From the NCBI RefSeq assembly GCF_003963535.1, contig NZ_CP034539.1:2232001-2296000 (forward strand): a DNA stretch of 64,000 bases, read 5' to 3'. Below are positions 8,188-16,365 of the stretch, piece by piece (the stretch's first letter is position 1; each line of letters starts with the position of its first letter). The position numbers and the translations under genes were made by a program. The stretch is from Streptomyces cyaneochromogenes. GTDB taxonomy: Bacteria > Actinomycetota > Actinomycetes > Streptomycetales > Streptomycetaceae. The notes under the pieces are model-generated. The model searched no databases and had not been told where the DNA came from. It saw nothing but the letters and a program-made list of their open reading frames with translations.

Positions 8188-8634
8188 TCACCAGGAGGGC
8201 CTGATGGGCCCATTGGGCGCGATGCGCAGCAACTGCGCGAGCAGCGCCCGGACTTCACCCTCCCCCAGCAGATCGCCCCACGTCCGCACGGCGTCCGCGG
8301 CCGCCTCCTCGGCCGCCCGGGCGCAGGCCCACCCCCGTTCGGTCAGCACGACCAGCCGGGCACGCGCATCCCCGGGATGCGGCCGCCGCTCGGCGTACCC
8401 CTTGCGCACGATCTCGTCGACGAGCTGACTCGCCGCCTGCTTGGTCACGCCGAGGTGGACGGCGAGGTCGGTGACCGTCGCGCCGCCCGGGGCCAGTCGC
8501 GCGAACGCGAACCCGTGCACGGGCCGCAGCCCTTCGAAGCCCCGGTCGACCACGCCGTCATGGATGCGTTGCGTGAGCTCACCGGCGACGGCGAGCAGGG
8601 CGGCGGACAGGGCCATGGCTTCGGAGTTGTGCAC
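8188..8634 (-). CDS. MarR-family transcriptional regulator
   Basis: The 148-residue protein has the MarR winged helix: ATVTDLAVHLGVTKQAASQLVDEIVRKGYAERRPHPGDARARLVVLTERG at about residues 52-101, flanked by dimerisation helices. GTG 8634 is the longest start; ATG 8616 is an in-frame alternative and neither has a strong ribosome site. Twin perfect operators lie in the gap to the divergent cupin gene, so autoregulation plus cupin control is the likely circuit. Its inducer is unknown. Confidence 0.88.
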   Translation of the reverse strand: MHNSEAMALSAALLAVAGELTQRIHDGVVDRGFEGLRPVHGFAFARLAPGGATVTDLAVHLGVTKQAASQLVDEIVRKGYAERRPHPGDARARLVVLTERGWACARAAEEAAADAVRTWGDLLGEGEVRALLAQLLRIAPNGPIRPSW

Positions 8635-8661
8635 GCAGGCATTGAAACACCCTTGACTGAT

Positions 8662-8713
8662 TGGTCAAGCTGCTTGACCATCTAAGGAGCTACATGGTCA
8701 AGCAGCTTGACCA
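8662..8713. promoter_or_regulatory. Twin MarR operators between marR and cupin
   Basis: TGGTCAAGCTGCTTGACCA (8662-8680) and TGGTCAAGCAGCTTGACCA (8695-8713) are two near-perfect 19-bp palindromes separated by 14 bp and mirror images of each other. A further half-site-like pair (CTTGAC, TGGTCAAG) starts at 8652. The position in the divergent promoter region and the 8-3-8 symmetry fit MarR dimer binding. Confidence 0.8.
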
Positions 8714-8746
8714 TTCCCGGCCGACAGCGATCACCAGGAGGCACCG

Positions 8747-9121
8747 ATGCCCGTAGTCCGCGCGTCCGAAGCCGTCACCCACGAAATCCACGGCGCCCGC
8801 TTCATCTCGTACGCGACCCCCGGCACCGGCAGCAAGGAGCTCTGCGCCTGGCGCGGCGAGATCCCGGCCGGCACCAAGGCTCCCGCGCACACCGTCAGCC
8901 GCGAGGAGATCCTCCATCTGCTCGACGGCGAGCTGCTGGTCACGCTGGACGGCCGCACCGAGGAGATCCGCTCAGGCGACACTCTGATCATCAACCCCGG
9001 CGCGACCCTGACCATCGAGAACCAGGCCGACCGCACCGCCGTCACCTGGGTCACCACGTCCATAGGCCTGACGGCGGAGCTGGCCGACGGCACGCGCATC
9101 ACGCCGCCGTGGGCCAACTGA
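8747..9121 (+). CDS. Small cupin-domain protein
   Basis: This 124-residue protein is one cupin barrel with the motif-1-like stretch PAHTVSREEILHLLDGELLVTLDG and a motif-2-like GDTLIINPGATLTIEN. Motif 1 normally offers three metal ligands. Here His48 and Glu53 or Glu54 are possible, with His57 a further candidate, so metal binding is uncertain. An AGGAGG ribosome site 7 nt upstream supports ATG 8747. The gene is controlled in all likelihood by the divergent MarR. Its last 150 bp overlap the antisense 3' end of an ImuB-like gene. Confidence 0.83.
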   Translation: MPVVRASEAVTHEIHGARFISYATPGTGSKELCAWRGEIPAGTKAPAHTVSREEILHLLDGELLVTLDGRTEEIRSGDTLIINPGATLTIENQADRTAVTWVTTSIGLTAELADGTRITPPWAN

Positions 9122-10018
9122 GCCCTGCTCGGCGAGCGGATCGAACGCGGGCCGGTACGGGGCCTGCTCGGCGGGGCCGAGACCCTCGGCGCGCAGGGCG
9201 AGGGCGCGGACGCGGGCGGGCCGCAGGTCGAGGGCGTCGTACAGGGCGTACGCCGCACCGGTCAGCGCCGCCGAGCGGGCCGTCGGTGCCGTCAGGGTGT
9301 GACTGTGGACCGTCGGGGCGCTGTCGGTACGGCGGACGGTGAGGGTCAGGGTGCGGCAGACCTTGTCCAGGGCGCGCAGCCGGGCACCCAGCTCCTCGGC
9401 GGCCGAGAGCAGGGCGCGGCGGTGCCGCTCGGGGTCCGACTCGTCACGGGCGAGGGGGCGTTCGGTGGCCAGCGAGCGCGATACGGCGTTCGGGACGACC
9501 CGGCCCCGGTCGATCCCGCTCGCCTTCTCCCGCAGCTCGCGCCCGGCCCTCGCGCCGACCAGGCGCTGGAGCGTGGAAAGGGGCGCGGCGGCGACCCGGC
9601 CGAGGGTGTCGAGGCCGTGCTCACCCAGGGTGCGGGCGGTCGCGGCGCCCACGCCGGGCAGCGCGTCGACGGGCTTCCCGCAGAGGAACTCCGCGACGGC
9701 GTCCGGCTCCTGGGGCACGGCACACGTCTCGCCGGGCCGCGCGTCCCGCAGCGCGACGCGGGCCAGCGTCGGCCCCGGCCCTGCGCCGATCGCGCAGTCG
9801 ACCCCGTGGTGGGCGAGGGCACGCGTCCGGATCACCGACGCCAGCTCGACCGCGCCGCGCCCGAAGTGCCGCTCGGCGCACCGCAGATCGGCCAGCGCCC
9901 CGTCCGGCGGCAGCGCCTCCACGACCGGCGTGAAGTCCTCGAGTAACCCGAGCAGTCCCGGCAGGACCGCCGCCTCGCCCGTCGGCGGCAGCTGGAAACG
10001 TATGCAGAGGATGGTCAT
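8972..10018 (-). CDS. ImuB-like Y-family polymerase homologue, altered C-terminus
   Basis: The 348-residue product starts at ATG 10018 (MTILCIRFQLPP). It aligns by eye with the neighbouring Y-family gene. It has the helix-hairpin-helix VDALPGVGAATARTLGEHGLDTLG at mid-protein, an AVSRSLATERPL-like little-finger entry and LTLTVRR. The N-terminal DxDxFF and the SxDEAYL acidic motifs of active DinB enzymes are absent, so it is probably non-catalytic like ImuB. After AFDPLAEQG the usual terminal KAR...RARxRFG helix is missing. The frame instead runs 150 bp antisense through the cupin gene to a late stop. It lies 177 bp downstream of the other imuB-like gene. Confidence 0.75.
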   Translation of the reverse strand: MTILCIRFQLPPTGEAAVLPGLLGLLEDFTPVVEALPPDGALADLRCAERHFGRGAVELASVIRTRALAHHGVDCAIGAGPGPTLARVALRDARPGETCAVPQEPDAVAEFLCGKPVDALPGVGAATARTLGEHGLDTLGRVAAAPLSTLQRLVGARAGRELREKASGIDRGRVVPNAVSRSLATERPLARDESDPERHRRALLSAAEELGARLRALDKVCRTLTLTVRRTDSAPTVHSHTLTAPTARSAALTGAAYALYDALDLRPARVRALALRAEGLGPAEQAPYRPAFDPLAEQGSVGPRRRDARAVGQLRRQAYGRGDPGDGGAVGLVLDGQGRAGVDDQSVA

Positions 10019-10195
10019 CCCGCACTCCCGGGCTCTGGTGCCACGACTTCCACGACTTCCACAACTTTCGTACCTGTGAAGGCACTTGACCCGCGGTCGC
10101 GGATCGGCCCACGGGTTCGGTTCGTATCCCGCGGGCATTTGGATTCACCCGACCTCGCAGGCGGCGTCAGGGGACGGCGTTCTGGGCGCACGTGA

Positions 10196-11248
10196 TCAGT
10201 CCGCCAGCGTCGCGGGCCGTACGGCCTGTGGTCCGAAGCGTCGGCGGGCGCGGTCCGCGGCGACTTCGGCCGCGCGGGCCCGGGCATCGGCGGGATCCAG
10301 GGAGAGCTGCCAGTAGGCGCTCTCGGCCGGCAGCAGTCCGTCGGCGCGGATCGCGTAGGCGCGGACTCTCGCCCGTTGCAGGCCGAGGCCGGCCAGCAGT
10401 CCCAGGGCGGTCGCGGCGAGGGCGGGCGAGTGGTCGGTGGGCTGCGGCAGCGCACGCGTGCGCGTGCTGGAGCTTCGGTCGGCGTACCGCACCGTCAGAC
10501 TCAGCCGACTCGCGATCTGCCTTTCCCCGCGCAGACGTTGGCCCAGCTGTTCGGCAAGTCCCAGCACCGCGCGGTGATGCCGTGCGGGGTCGAGGCAGTC
10601 CCGCTCCAGCACCAGGTCGGCGGTCAGGTGCTCGGCCGGTTCCGCGGGAGTGACCGGGCGGGGGTCGTGGCCGCGGGCGCGTTCGGCCAGCAGCCGTGCC
10701 TGGCCCGCGCCGAGGAGCCGCTGCAGGGTCGCCGGGGGCAGGTCGCCGAGCTGGCCGATGGTGTGCAGACCGTATCTGCCGAGCGTCGACGCCGTGGCGC
10801 GGCCGATGCCGGGCAGCGCGGTGACCGGGCGCGGGTGGAGCCAGTCGGCGGCCCGCTCGGCGGGAACCCAGGTGGTCTCGCCCGGCGCGGAGGCATCGGC
10901 CGCCATCGCCGCCAGCATCCGGTTGTTCGCGAGGCCGGCGCTGCAGTCGATGCCGTGGAGGAGCTTCAGTCTCATCATCGTCGTCTGGACCATGTCGTAG
11001 GGAGAGAGGTCGAAGTACCTGAGCGCCGACGTCAGGTCGAGCTGGACGGCGTCGGGCGGGACGGCCTGCACATGAGGCGTGACACCGCACATCAGTTCGA
11101 TTATGTCACCGTACTCATCCTCGGTCAGCGCGGCGTGCAGATGGAGATGGGCAATGTGCCGCTGCCGCGCACTCATCCCACTCATCCCACTCATCCCTCT
11201 TGTTCCGCCTGTCTCACTCATCTGGCCCGTACCCCTTATTCCGCTCAT
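10196..11248 (-). CDS. ImuB-like Y-family polymerase homologue, coupled to dnaE2
   Basis: The 350-residue protein starts at ATG 11248, whose ATGA overlaps the dnaE2 stop. Residues 1-27 are a degenerate MSG repeat (MSGMSGMSA from 9-nt units). In-frame ATGs at 11194, 11185 and 11176 are alternative starts. The body has the HhH region VTALPGIGRATASTLGRYGLHTIGQL, RLSLTVRYADRSS, and a normal C-terminal SLDPADARARAAEVAADRARRRFG helix. A QLSLD segment near the end could be a clamp-binding motif. The catalytic acidic residues of Y-family polymerases are not seen (HLHLHAALTED at the first site, VQLDLTSALRYF near the second). It probably acts as a DnaE2 adaptor. Confidence 0.82.
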   Translation of the reverse strand: MSGIRGTGQMSETGGTRGMSGMSGMSARQRHIAHLHLHAALTEDEYGDIIELMCGVTPHVQAVPPDAVQLDLTSALRYFDLSPYDMVQTTMMRLKLLHGIDCSAGLANNRMLAAMAADASAPGETTWVPAERAADWLHPRPVTALPGIGRATASTLGRYGLHTIGQLGDLPPATLQRLLGAGQARLLAERARGHDPRPVTPAEPAEHLTADLVLERDCLDPARHHRAVLGLAEQLGQRLRGERQIASRLSLTVRYADRSSSTRTRALPQPTDHSPALAATALGLLAGLGLQRARVRAYAIRADGLLPAESAYWQLSLDPADARARAAEVAADRARRRFGPQAVRPATLAD

Positions 11249-14200
11249 CCCGCGCTCCCGGAGCTTCGATGGCCGAACTTCTTCAGGTCGGCGGAACGGG
11301 TTCCGGCGGGCTGGAGGTCGGCGTACGGATGCAGCCGTGCGCCCGCGGTACCGTCGGCCAGGGTGCGCTGCGGCTGGGCGGGGGTCGGGTGCGGGCGGCT
11401 CTCGCCGAGGAGGGCGAGCGCGGCCTCGGGGCCGTTGTCGCGGCGGGCGGCGGCGATCTCGTCCAGGTCCCAGGCCATGGTGCCGACGACGGTACGGCGG
11501 GTACCGCGCACCTGGACCGTGCCCCGCACCAGCAGCAGCCCGCTGTGGAAGACGGTGTGCGCGCAGGCCGGGTGGGAGTCCTCGAAGAAGGCCAGGTCGA
11601 CCAGCCCGGACCCGTCCTCCAGGGTGACGAAGATGATCCGCTTGCCACTGGCGATCGGCGGCGTCTGAGTCGATGCCCGTACCCCGGCCACGAGCACCTG
11701 CTGCCCTGCCCGCATCCCGGCCAGATGCGCCGCGTCGGTCGCGCCGATCTCGCGCAGCAGCCGGTGGTGGTGCTCCATCAGATGCTTGGAGACATCGATG
11801 CCGAGGGTGCTCAGCTCGGCGCTCAGCGCCTCCCGGCCGGTCATCTCCGGCAGCCCGCTCGGCTCCGCCCCGCCGACCGCGCCCGCCACGATGGGCAGTT
11901 GGCCCTCGTGCGCGGACCGGTTCCGGGACTGGCGATGCAGCTCCGCGATCTGGAGCAGCAGGTCACGCCGGGTGAGCCGGCCGTCGTGCAGACAGTCCAG
12001 GGCGCCGATCTCCGCGAGACGCTCGGCGACCGGCCTGCTGGGACGGCCCCGCTGCCAGAAGTCCGACAGCGATCCGTACGGCTGGCTCTCCTCGATCCGC
12101 GCGCACTCGTCCTCACTGATGCCGTGCACCGCGGCCAACGCGATCCGCACCCCCCACTGGTCCCCGTCGGCCTTCTCCACGGTGTGCCGCACCCGGGAAC
12201 GGTTGATGTCGACGGGCAGGACCTGTACGCCGCCCCGCCGGGCGTCGGCGACGAGCACGCGCTTGGGCCACATCCCGGGATCGTGTTCGAGCAGGCCGGC
12301 CAGCAGGAACGCCGGATAGTGCGCCTTGAGCCAGGCACTCTGCAGCGCCGGTACGGCGAAGGCGACCGCGTGCGCGCGACAGAAGCCGTACGCCCCGAAG
12401 GCCTCGACGGTCTTCCAGACCTCGTCCCGCACGGCCGCGCTGTAGCCACGCGCGCGTGCCCGCTCGTGGAACCAGTCCCGGATCCTGGGCAGTTGCTCCT
12501 TCTCGCCGAGGGCCCGCCGGGTGATCTCCGCGAAGGCCCGGTCGCAGCCGGTCATCACATGCAGCGTCTCGATGATCTGCTCGTGCCAGATCGTCACGCC
12601 GTAGGTGTCGGCGAGCACCGGCTCCAGGTCCGGATGGGCATACGACGGCGTGCCACCATGGCGCGCGGCGATGTACCGCTCGGGCATACCGCCGGCGACC
12701 GGCCCGGGCCGGAAGAGACTGATGTCGGCGATGACGTCCTGCACGTCGCGCGGCTGCAACCGGGACAGCAGATCCTGCTGACCGGGCGACTCCAGCTGGA
12801 ACAGACCCAGGGTCTGACTCTCCTGGATGAGCTTGAAGGCGAAGACGTCGTCGAGCGGCACCTGCTCGGGGTCGTCCAGGTCGATGCGATCGCCCGTGGT
12901 CCGTTCGATCTCGGCGACGGCATGGGCCATGGCGGACTGCATCCGCACCCCCAGCACATCGAGTTTGATGTTGCCCAGCGCCTCGATCTCCTCCTTCGCG
13001 GCCATGGCCATGGGGTAGTCGCCCTGCGGGGTGGGCTGCACCGGCAGCCGGTCCAGGAGGGTGGCGTCGCTGATGACCACGCCGCAGGGGTGCATGGCCA
13101 TGCCGTGGACCAGGGAGTCGAGGCCCTCGGCGAGTTCCCACAGGGGCCCGTACCGGCCCGCCTCGCCCGCCAGCTGCCGCAGTTCGGGCAGTTCGGCGAG
13201 CGCGCCGGTGATGTCGGCGGCCCGCAGATGCGGGAAGCTCTTGGCGATCCGGTCGACCTCCGCGGGCGCGATCCCCAGCGCGAGGCCGGTGTCCCTCAGT
13301 GCCCGGCGCGCCCGGTAGGTCTCGGGCATCGCGGTGACCGCCACCCGCTCCTTGCCGAACCGTTCGAAGATCGTGTCGTAGCACTCCAGCCGGCGGGCGG
13401 ACTCCACGTCGATGTCGATGTCGGGCAACGACTCCCGGCGCCTGCTCAGGAACCGTTCGAACAGAAGACGGTGGTCGAGCGGGTTGGCGGTGGCGATGTC
13501 CAGGGCGTGGCAGACCATCGATCCGGCGCCGGAGCCGCGGGCCGCGACCCGGATGCCCTTGGCCCGGATGTCGGCCACGACCTGGCCGATGGCGAGGAAG
13601 TACGCGTCGTAGTTCCAGTGGGAGATGACGGCGAGCTCCTCGTCCAGCCGGTCGAGTGCCGCCCGGTCGCGGTCGAGGCCGCGTCGGACCATGCCCTCTT
13701 CGCACCTCAGGCGCAGCAGTCGGGCCGCACCACCCGCTCCCGGCCCGGCGCCGAAGAGTGACGGTTCCGGAAGGTGCGGTGTGCCTAGACCGAGGTCCGC
13801 TCGGGGGTCGACATTGCACCCCGCAGCCGTATCCACGGTGTCCGCCATGAGGCGGCGGGCCCGGCGGACATCGGTTCCGGCGCACTCGGCGACCATCCGC
13901 GCGACGACCGCCATCCCCCGCTCGCCCTTGAGCCAGCGCTGACCACTGTCCAGGTGACGCCGGTCGATGGGGCGCAGCAGCCGGGCGGCGTCCAGGACGT
14001 CAGCGAGTCGGTGCTGTACGGGATCGGCGTAGCGGACGGCGTTGGAGAGCACCGCGGTGGTGCGGGTGCGGTCGGCCAGGGCCAGCGTCCGGGCGGCCAG
14101 CCGAAGCGATCCCGCCCCCATGCCAAAACGTTTCTGCGCCACTACCTCCAGCCTGACCCCCCTCCCGAAGACCTCCCGCCACGGCGCCAGCAGCTTCACC

Positions 14201-14697
14201 GCGACATCCTCCCGCCCCACCGACAACGCCCGCACCGGCTCCGAGAGCGGCCCGAGCAACACCATCAGCCCGGGACCGCCGTACTCGCGCAGCGCCTCCC
14301 ACGGCACCACCGGCGGCGTACCGGACAGAGCACCCTCGTGCGCCGCCGAGGTGATACGGCACAGCCGCGCCCACCCCGCCCGGTCCTCGGCGAGCAGCAC
14401 GAACCGAAGCGGCGGCTCGACGACGTACGCACCACCGCGTGCGGGAGTACGGCGGCGCCGACCGGGTGGCGGAGGCGCGAGAGCCTCCACGGCCAGATCG
14501 ATCCCGAAGACCGGCCGGACCCCCTCCTTCGCACATGCCTGCGCGAACCGCACAGCCCCGGTGACCGTGTCCCGGTCGGTGAGCGCGAGCGCGGCCATAC
14601 CCCGCTCGGCCGCCCGCCGGGCGAGCTGCTCGGGATGGGAGGCCCCGTAGCGGGCGGAGTAACCGGACGCGACGTGCACGTGGGCGAAACCCGCCAT
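11245..14697 (-). CDS. dnaE2: Error-prone DNA polymerase III alpha subunit DnaE2
   Basis: The 1150-residue protein opens with a PHP domain (FAHVHVASGYSARYGA). The polymerase core carries the catalytic triad segment LPDIDIDVES at about residue 425 and KLDVLGVR, LGLFQLES, GVTIWHEQIIE and FCRAHAVAFA blocks typical of C-family polymerases. A C-terminal OB fold follows (VLVAGVRASTQTPP, FVTLEDGSGLVDLAFF). The length, shorter than replicative DnaE1, and the linkage to two Y-family homologues identify DnaE2, which performs damage-induced mutagenic synthesis. GGAGG sits 5 nt before ATG 14697. A LexA-like box lies 53 bp upstream. Confidence 0.95.
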   Translation of the reverse strand: MAGFAHVHVASGYSARYGASHPEQLARRAAERGMAALALTDRDTVTGAVRFAQACAKEGVRPVFGIDLAVEALAPPPPGRRRRTPARGGAYVVEPPLRFVLLAEDRAGWARLCRITSAAHEGALSGTPPVVPWEALREYGGPGLMVLLGPLSEPVRALSVGREDVAVKLLAPWREVFGRGVRLEVVAQKRFGMGAGSLRLAARTLALADRTRTTAVLSNAVRYADPVQHRLADVLDAARLLRPIDRRHLDSGQRWLKGERGMAVVARMVAECAGTDVRRARRLMADTVDTAAGCNVDPRADLGLGTPHLPEPSLFGAGPGAGGAARLLRLRCEEGMVRRGLDRDRAALDRLDEELAVISHWNYDAYFLAIGQVVADIRAKGIRVAARGSGAGSMVCHALDIATANPLDHRLLFERFLSRRRESLPDIDIDVESARRLECYDTIFERFGKERVAVTAMPETYRARRALRDTGLALGIAPAEVDRIAKSFPHLRAADITGALAELPELRQLAGEAGRYGPLWELAEGLDSLVHGMAMHPCGVVISDATLLDRLPVQPTPQGDYPMAMAAKEEIEALGNIKLDVLGVRMQSAMAHAVAEIERTTGDRIDLDDPEQVPLDDVFAFKLIQESQTLGLFQLESPGQQDLLSRLQPRDVQDVIADISLFRPGPVAGGMPERYIAARHGGTPSYAHPDLEPVLADTYGVTIWHEQIIETLHVMTGCDRAFAEITRRALGEKEQLPRIRDWFHERARARGYSAAVRDEVWKTVEAFGAYGFCRAHAVAFAVPALQSAWLKAHYPAFLLAGLLEHDPGMWPKRVLVADARRGGVQVLPVDINRSRVRHTVEKADGDQWGVRIALAAVHGISEDECARIEESQPYGSLSDFWQRGRPSRPVAERLAEIGALDCLHDGRLTRRDLLLQIAELHRQSRNRSAHEGQLPIVAGAVGGAEPSGLPEMTGREALSAELSTLGIDVSKHLMEHHHRLLREIGATDAAHLAGMRAGQQVLVAGVRASTQTPPIASGKRIIFVTLEDGSGLVDLAFFEDSHPACAHTVFHSGLLLVRGTVQVRGTRRTVVGTMAWDLDEIAAARRDNGPEAALALLGESRPHPTPAQPQRTLADGTAGARLHPYADLQPAGTRSADLKKFGHRSSGSAG

Positions 14698-14749
14698 GCC
14701 GCACCTCCATCACTCCACCCCTTTTAAGCCATAAGCCCGATATGTTCAT

Positions 14750-14763
14750 CGTACTCGCGTTCG
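14750..14763 (-). promoter_or_regulatory. LexA (SOS) box candidate upstream of dnaE2
   Basis: On the minus strand the sequence is CGAACGCGAGTACG, one mismatch from the Gram-positive/actinobacterial LexA site CGAAC-N4-GTTCG. It overlaps a possible -10 (TACGAT) and sits 53 bp before the dnaE2 start. This fits SOS control of the mutagenesis operon. It is not a perfect site. Confidence 0.5.
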
Positions 14764-14977
14764 ATTACTCTAACCCCATCAGCCCCGGTCAGCGACCCAC
14801 ATTCGAACACGTCATCGATTCCTCAAGGTGTGAGCGGCGATCGGAACAAGCCCCACCCCGCCAGCTCCCCAGCCCCCGAGAGCAGTTGAGGAAGCGCACG
14901 GAAACGGAACACCCGTACGACATCCATTCGGCCGCCCCCCGCCTGCACAACCCCCACAGGCCCCAGACCGTGGGGGC

Positions 14978-16042
14978 ATGACGCAGACCACCGGCGCCGA
15001 CACCTCCGGCAGCCCCTTCCTCGCCGAAGTGAAGGACGCAGTCACTCCACGAGCCACCCTGCTCGTGACCGGCGTGGTGATCCTCCATCTGCTCTTCATC
15101 GCCTCCTATGTGGGCGCACTCCACGACCCGAAGCCCAAGGACGTGCCCTTCGGGGTCGTGGCACCCCAGGTCGCCGCCCAGCAGACGGTGACCCGGCTGG
15201 CGAACCTCCCCGGCGACCCGCTGAACCCACGCGCACTGCCCGACGCGGCGACAGCCCGCGCACAGATCCTGAATCGCGACATCGACGGCGCCCTGCTGAT
15301 CAACCCGAGCGGCACCACCGACACCCTCCTGGTCGCCACCGGCGGCGGAAGGGTGCTGGCCACCACCCTGGAGAACCTCGTATCCGCACTGGAGAAGTCC
15401 GAGGCACGCACCCTCCGCACCATCGACGCGGCCCCGGCCGACCCACAGGACGCCAACGGACTCTCGTCCTTCTACCTGACCGTCGGCTGGTGCGTGGGCG
15501 GCTACCTGTGCGCGTCGATCATGACGATCAGCTCCGGCGCCGGCCGCCCCACACCCAGACGCTCGGTGATCCGGCTCATCGCCATGGCCCTGGTCGCGAT
15601 CGTCGGCGGCCTCGGCGGCGCACTGATCGTGGGCCCCGTCCTCAACGCCCTACCGGGCAGCATCGCCGCCCTCTGGGGCCTCGGCGCCCTGATCATCTTC
15701 GCGGTGGGCGCGGCCACACTCGCCTTCCAGGCCATCTTCGGCATGGCCGGTATCGGCCTGGTCATCCTGATCATCGTCATCCTGGGCAACCCGAGCGCCG
15801 GCGGCGCCCTCCCACCCCCACTGCTCCCACCGTTCTGGAGAGACATCGGCCCAGCCCTGCCACCCGGCGCGGGAACATGGGCAACACGCTCGATCGCCTA
15901 CTTCAACGGCAACGACATGACCAGCGCACTGCTGGTGCTGTCGGCGTGGGCGGCAGCAGGGATCGTAGTCACACTCCTGGCGGCGACCCTGCGAGCGGGC
16001 GGCAGCACATCCAAGGCGCCGCAGGCGGCAAAGACCCTCTGA
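14978..16042 (+). CDS. Multi-pass membrane protein, DUF3533/YhgE-Pip type
   Basis: The 354-residue protein has one N-terminal membrane helix (residues 28-48), an extracytoplasmic domain of about 120 residues with PFGVVAP and IDGALLINPSG, then five hydrophobic helices from about residue 165 onward (LTVGWCVGGYLCASIM, MALVAIVGGLGGALIVGPV, LIIFAVGAATLAF, IGLVILIIVIL, SALLVLSAWAAAGIVV). This is the layout of ABC-2-like/YhgE-type membrane proteins involved in export or phage/competence functions. No ATPase is adjacent. It is divergent from dnaE2. Confidence 0.75.
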   Translation: MTQTTGADTSGSPFLAEVKDAVTPRATLLVTGVVILHLLFIASYVGALHDPKPKDVPFGVVAPQVAAQQTVTRLANLPGDPLNPRALPDAATARAQILNRDIDGALLINPSGTTDTLLVATGGGRVLATTLENLVSALEKSEARTLRTIDAAPADPQDANGLSSFYLTVGWCVGGYLCASIMTISSGAGRPTPRRSVIRLIAMALVAIVGGLGGALIVGPVLNALPGSIAALWGLGALIIFAVGAATLAFQAIFGMAGIGLVILIIVILGNPSAGGALPPPLLPPFWRDIGPALPPGAGTWATRSIAYFNGNDMTSALLVLSAWAAAGIVVTLLAATLRAGGSTSKAPQAAKTL

Positions 16043-16102
16043 GGCGCACCCCCGCAGCGCGGCACCCCCGCAGCGCGGCACCCGCGTACGGCGGCAAGGG
16101 GA

Positions 16103-16201
16103 CGCGTCGGGGGGTGTCCGCCCGCAGTGGCCGGCGTCAACACGCAGCACCTCCCGGCCTAAGTCCAGCCGCCGGTCCGAGGACGGACACCCCCCGACGC
16201 G
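16103..16201. repeat. Palindromic element with 18-bp perfect inverted ends
   Basis: CGCGTCGGGGGGTGTCCG (16103-16120) and CGGACACCCCCCGACGCG (16184-16201) are perfect 18-bp inverted repeats around a 63-bp core. A duplicated 18-nt unit, GCACCCCCGCAGCGCGGC, lies just before it (16047-16081). The element occupies most of the 323-bp gap between the DUF3533-like gene and the protease and holds no reading frame. I recall similar sequence in other Streptomyces but have not checked. Confidence 0.65.
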
Positions 16202-16315
16202 GCCCCGACCCACAACAAAACGCAAGGCGCTACACGCACCCCCACCGAGGCCGCACAGGCGCCGCAGGCACAGACGCGCGCCCCCACCGAACCCACGCCC
16301 CCCACATGCGAAAGC

Positions 16316-16340
16316 CCCGCCCCTCACACGCAGGGGCGGG
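16316..16340. terminator. Terminator downstream of S1 protease
   Basis: CCCGCCCCT (16316-16324) pairs with AGGGGCGGG (16332-16340) across a 7-nt loop, 26 bp beyond the protease stop. Confidence 0.65.
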
Positions 16341-16365
16341 ACTCCACGAACCGACGAACGAACCG

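Noticed and set aside
8130..8200. Third TGTCAGTG-type promoter upstream of the lipase
   Set aside because: GTCAGTGGCGG occurs on the minus strand near 8172-8182, but the first T is C and no suitable hexamer follows at 8 nt.
11200..13761. 853-codon open frame antisense to dnaE2
   Set aside because: It is a mirror of dnaE2 coding bias. The composition is unnatural and there is no domain, while dnaE2 is unmistakable on the other strand.
16103..16201. 6C RNA
   Set aside because: Each strand has only one run of six C, and it is in the stem arm rather than in two hairpin loops.
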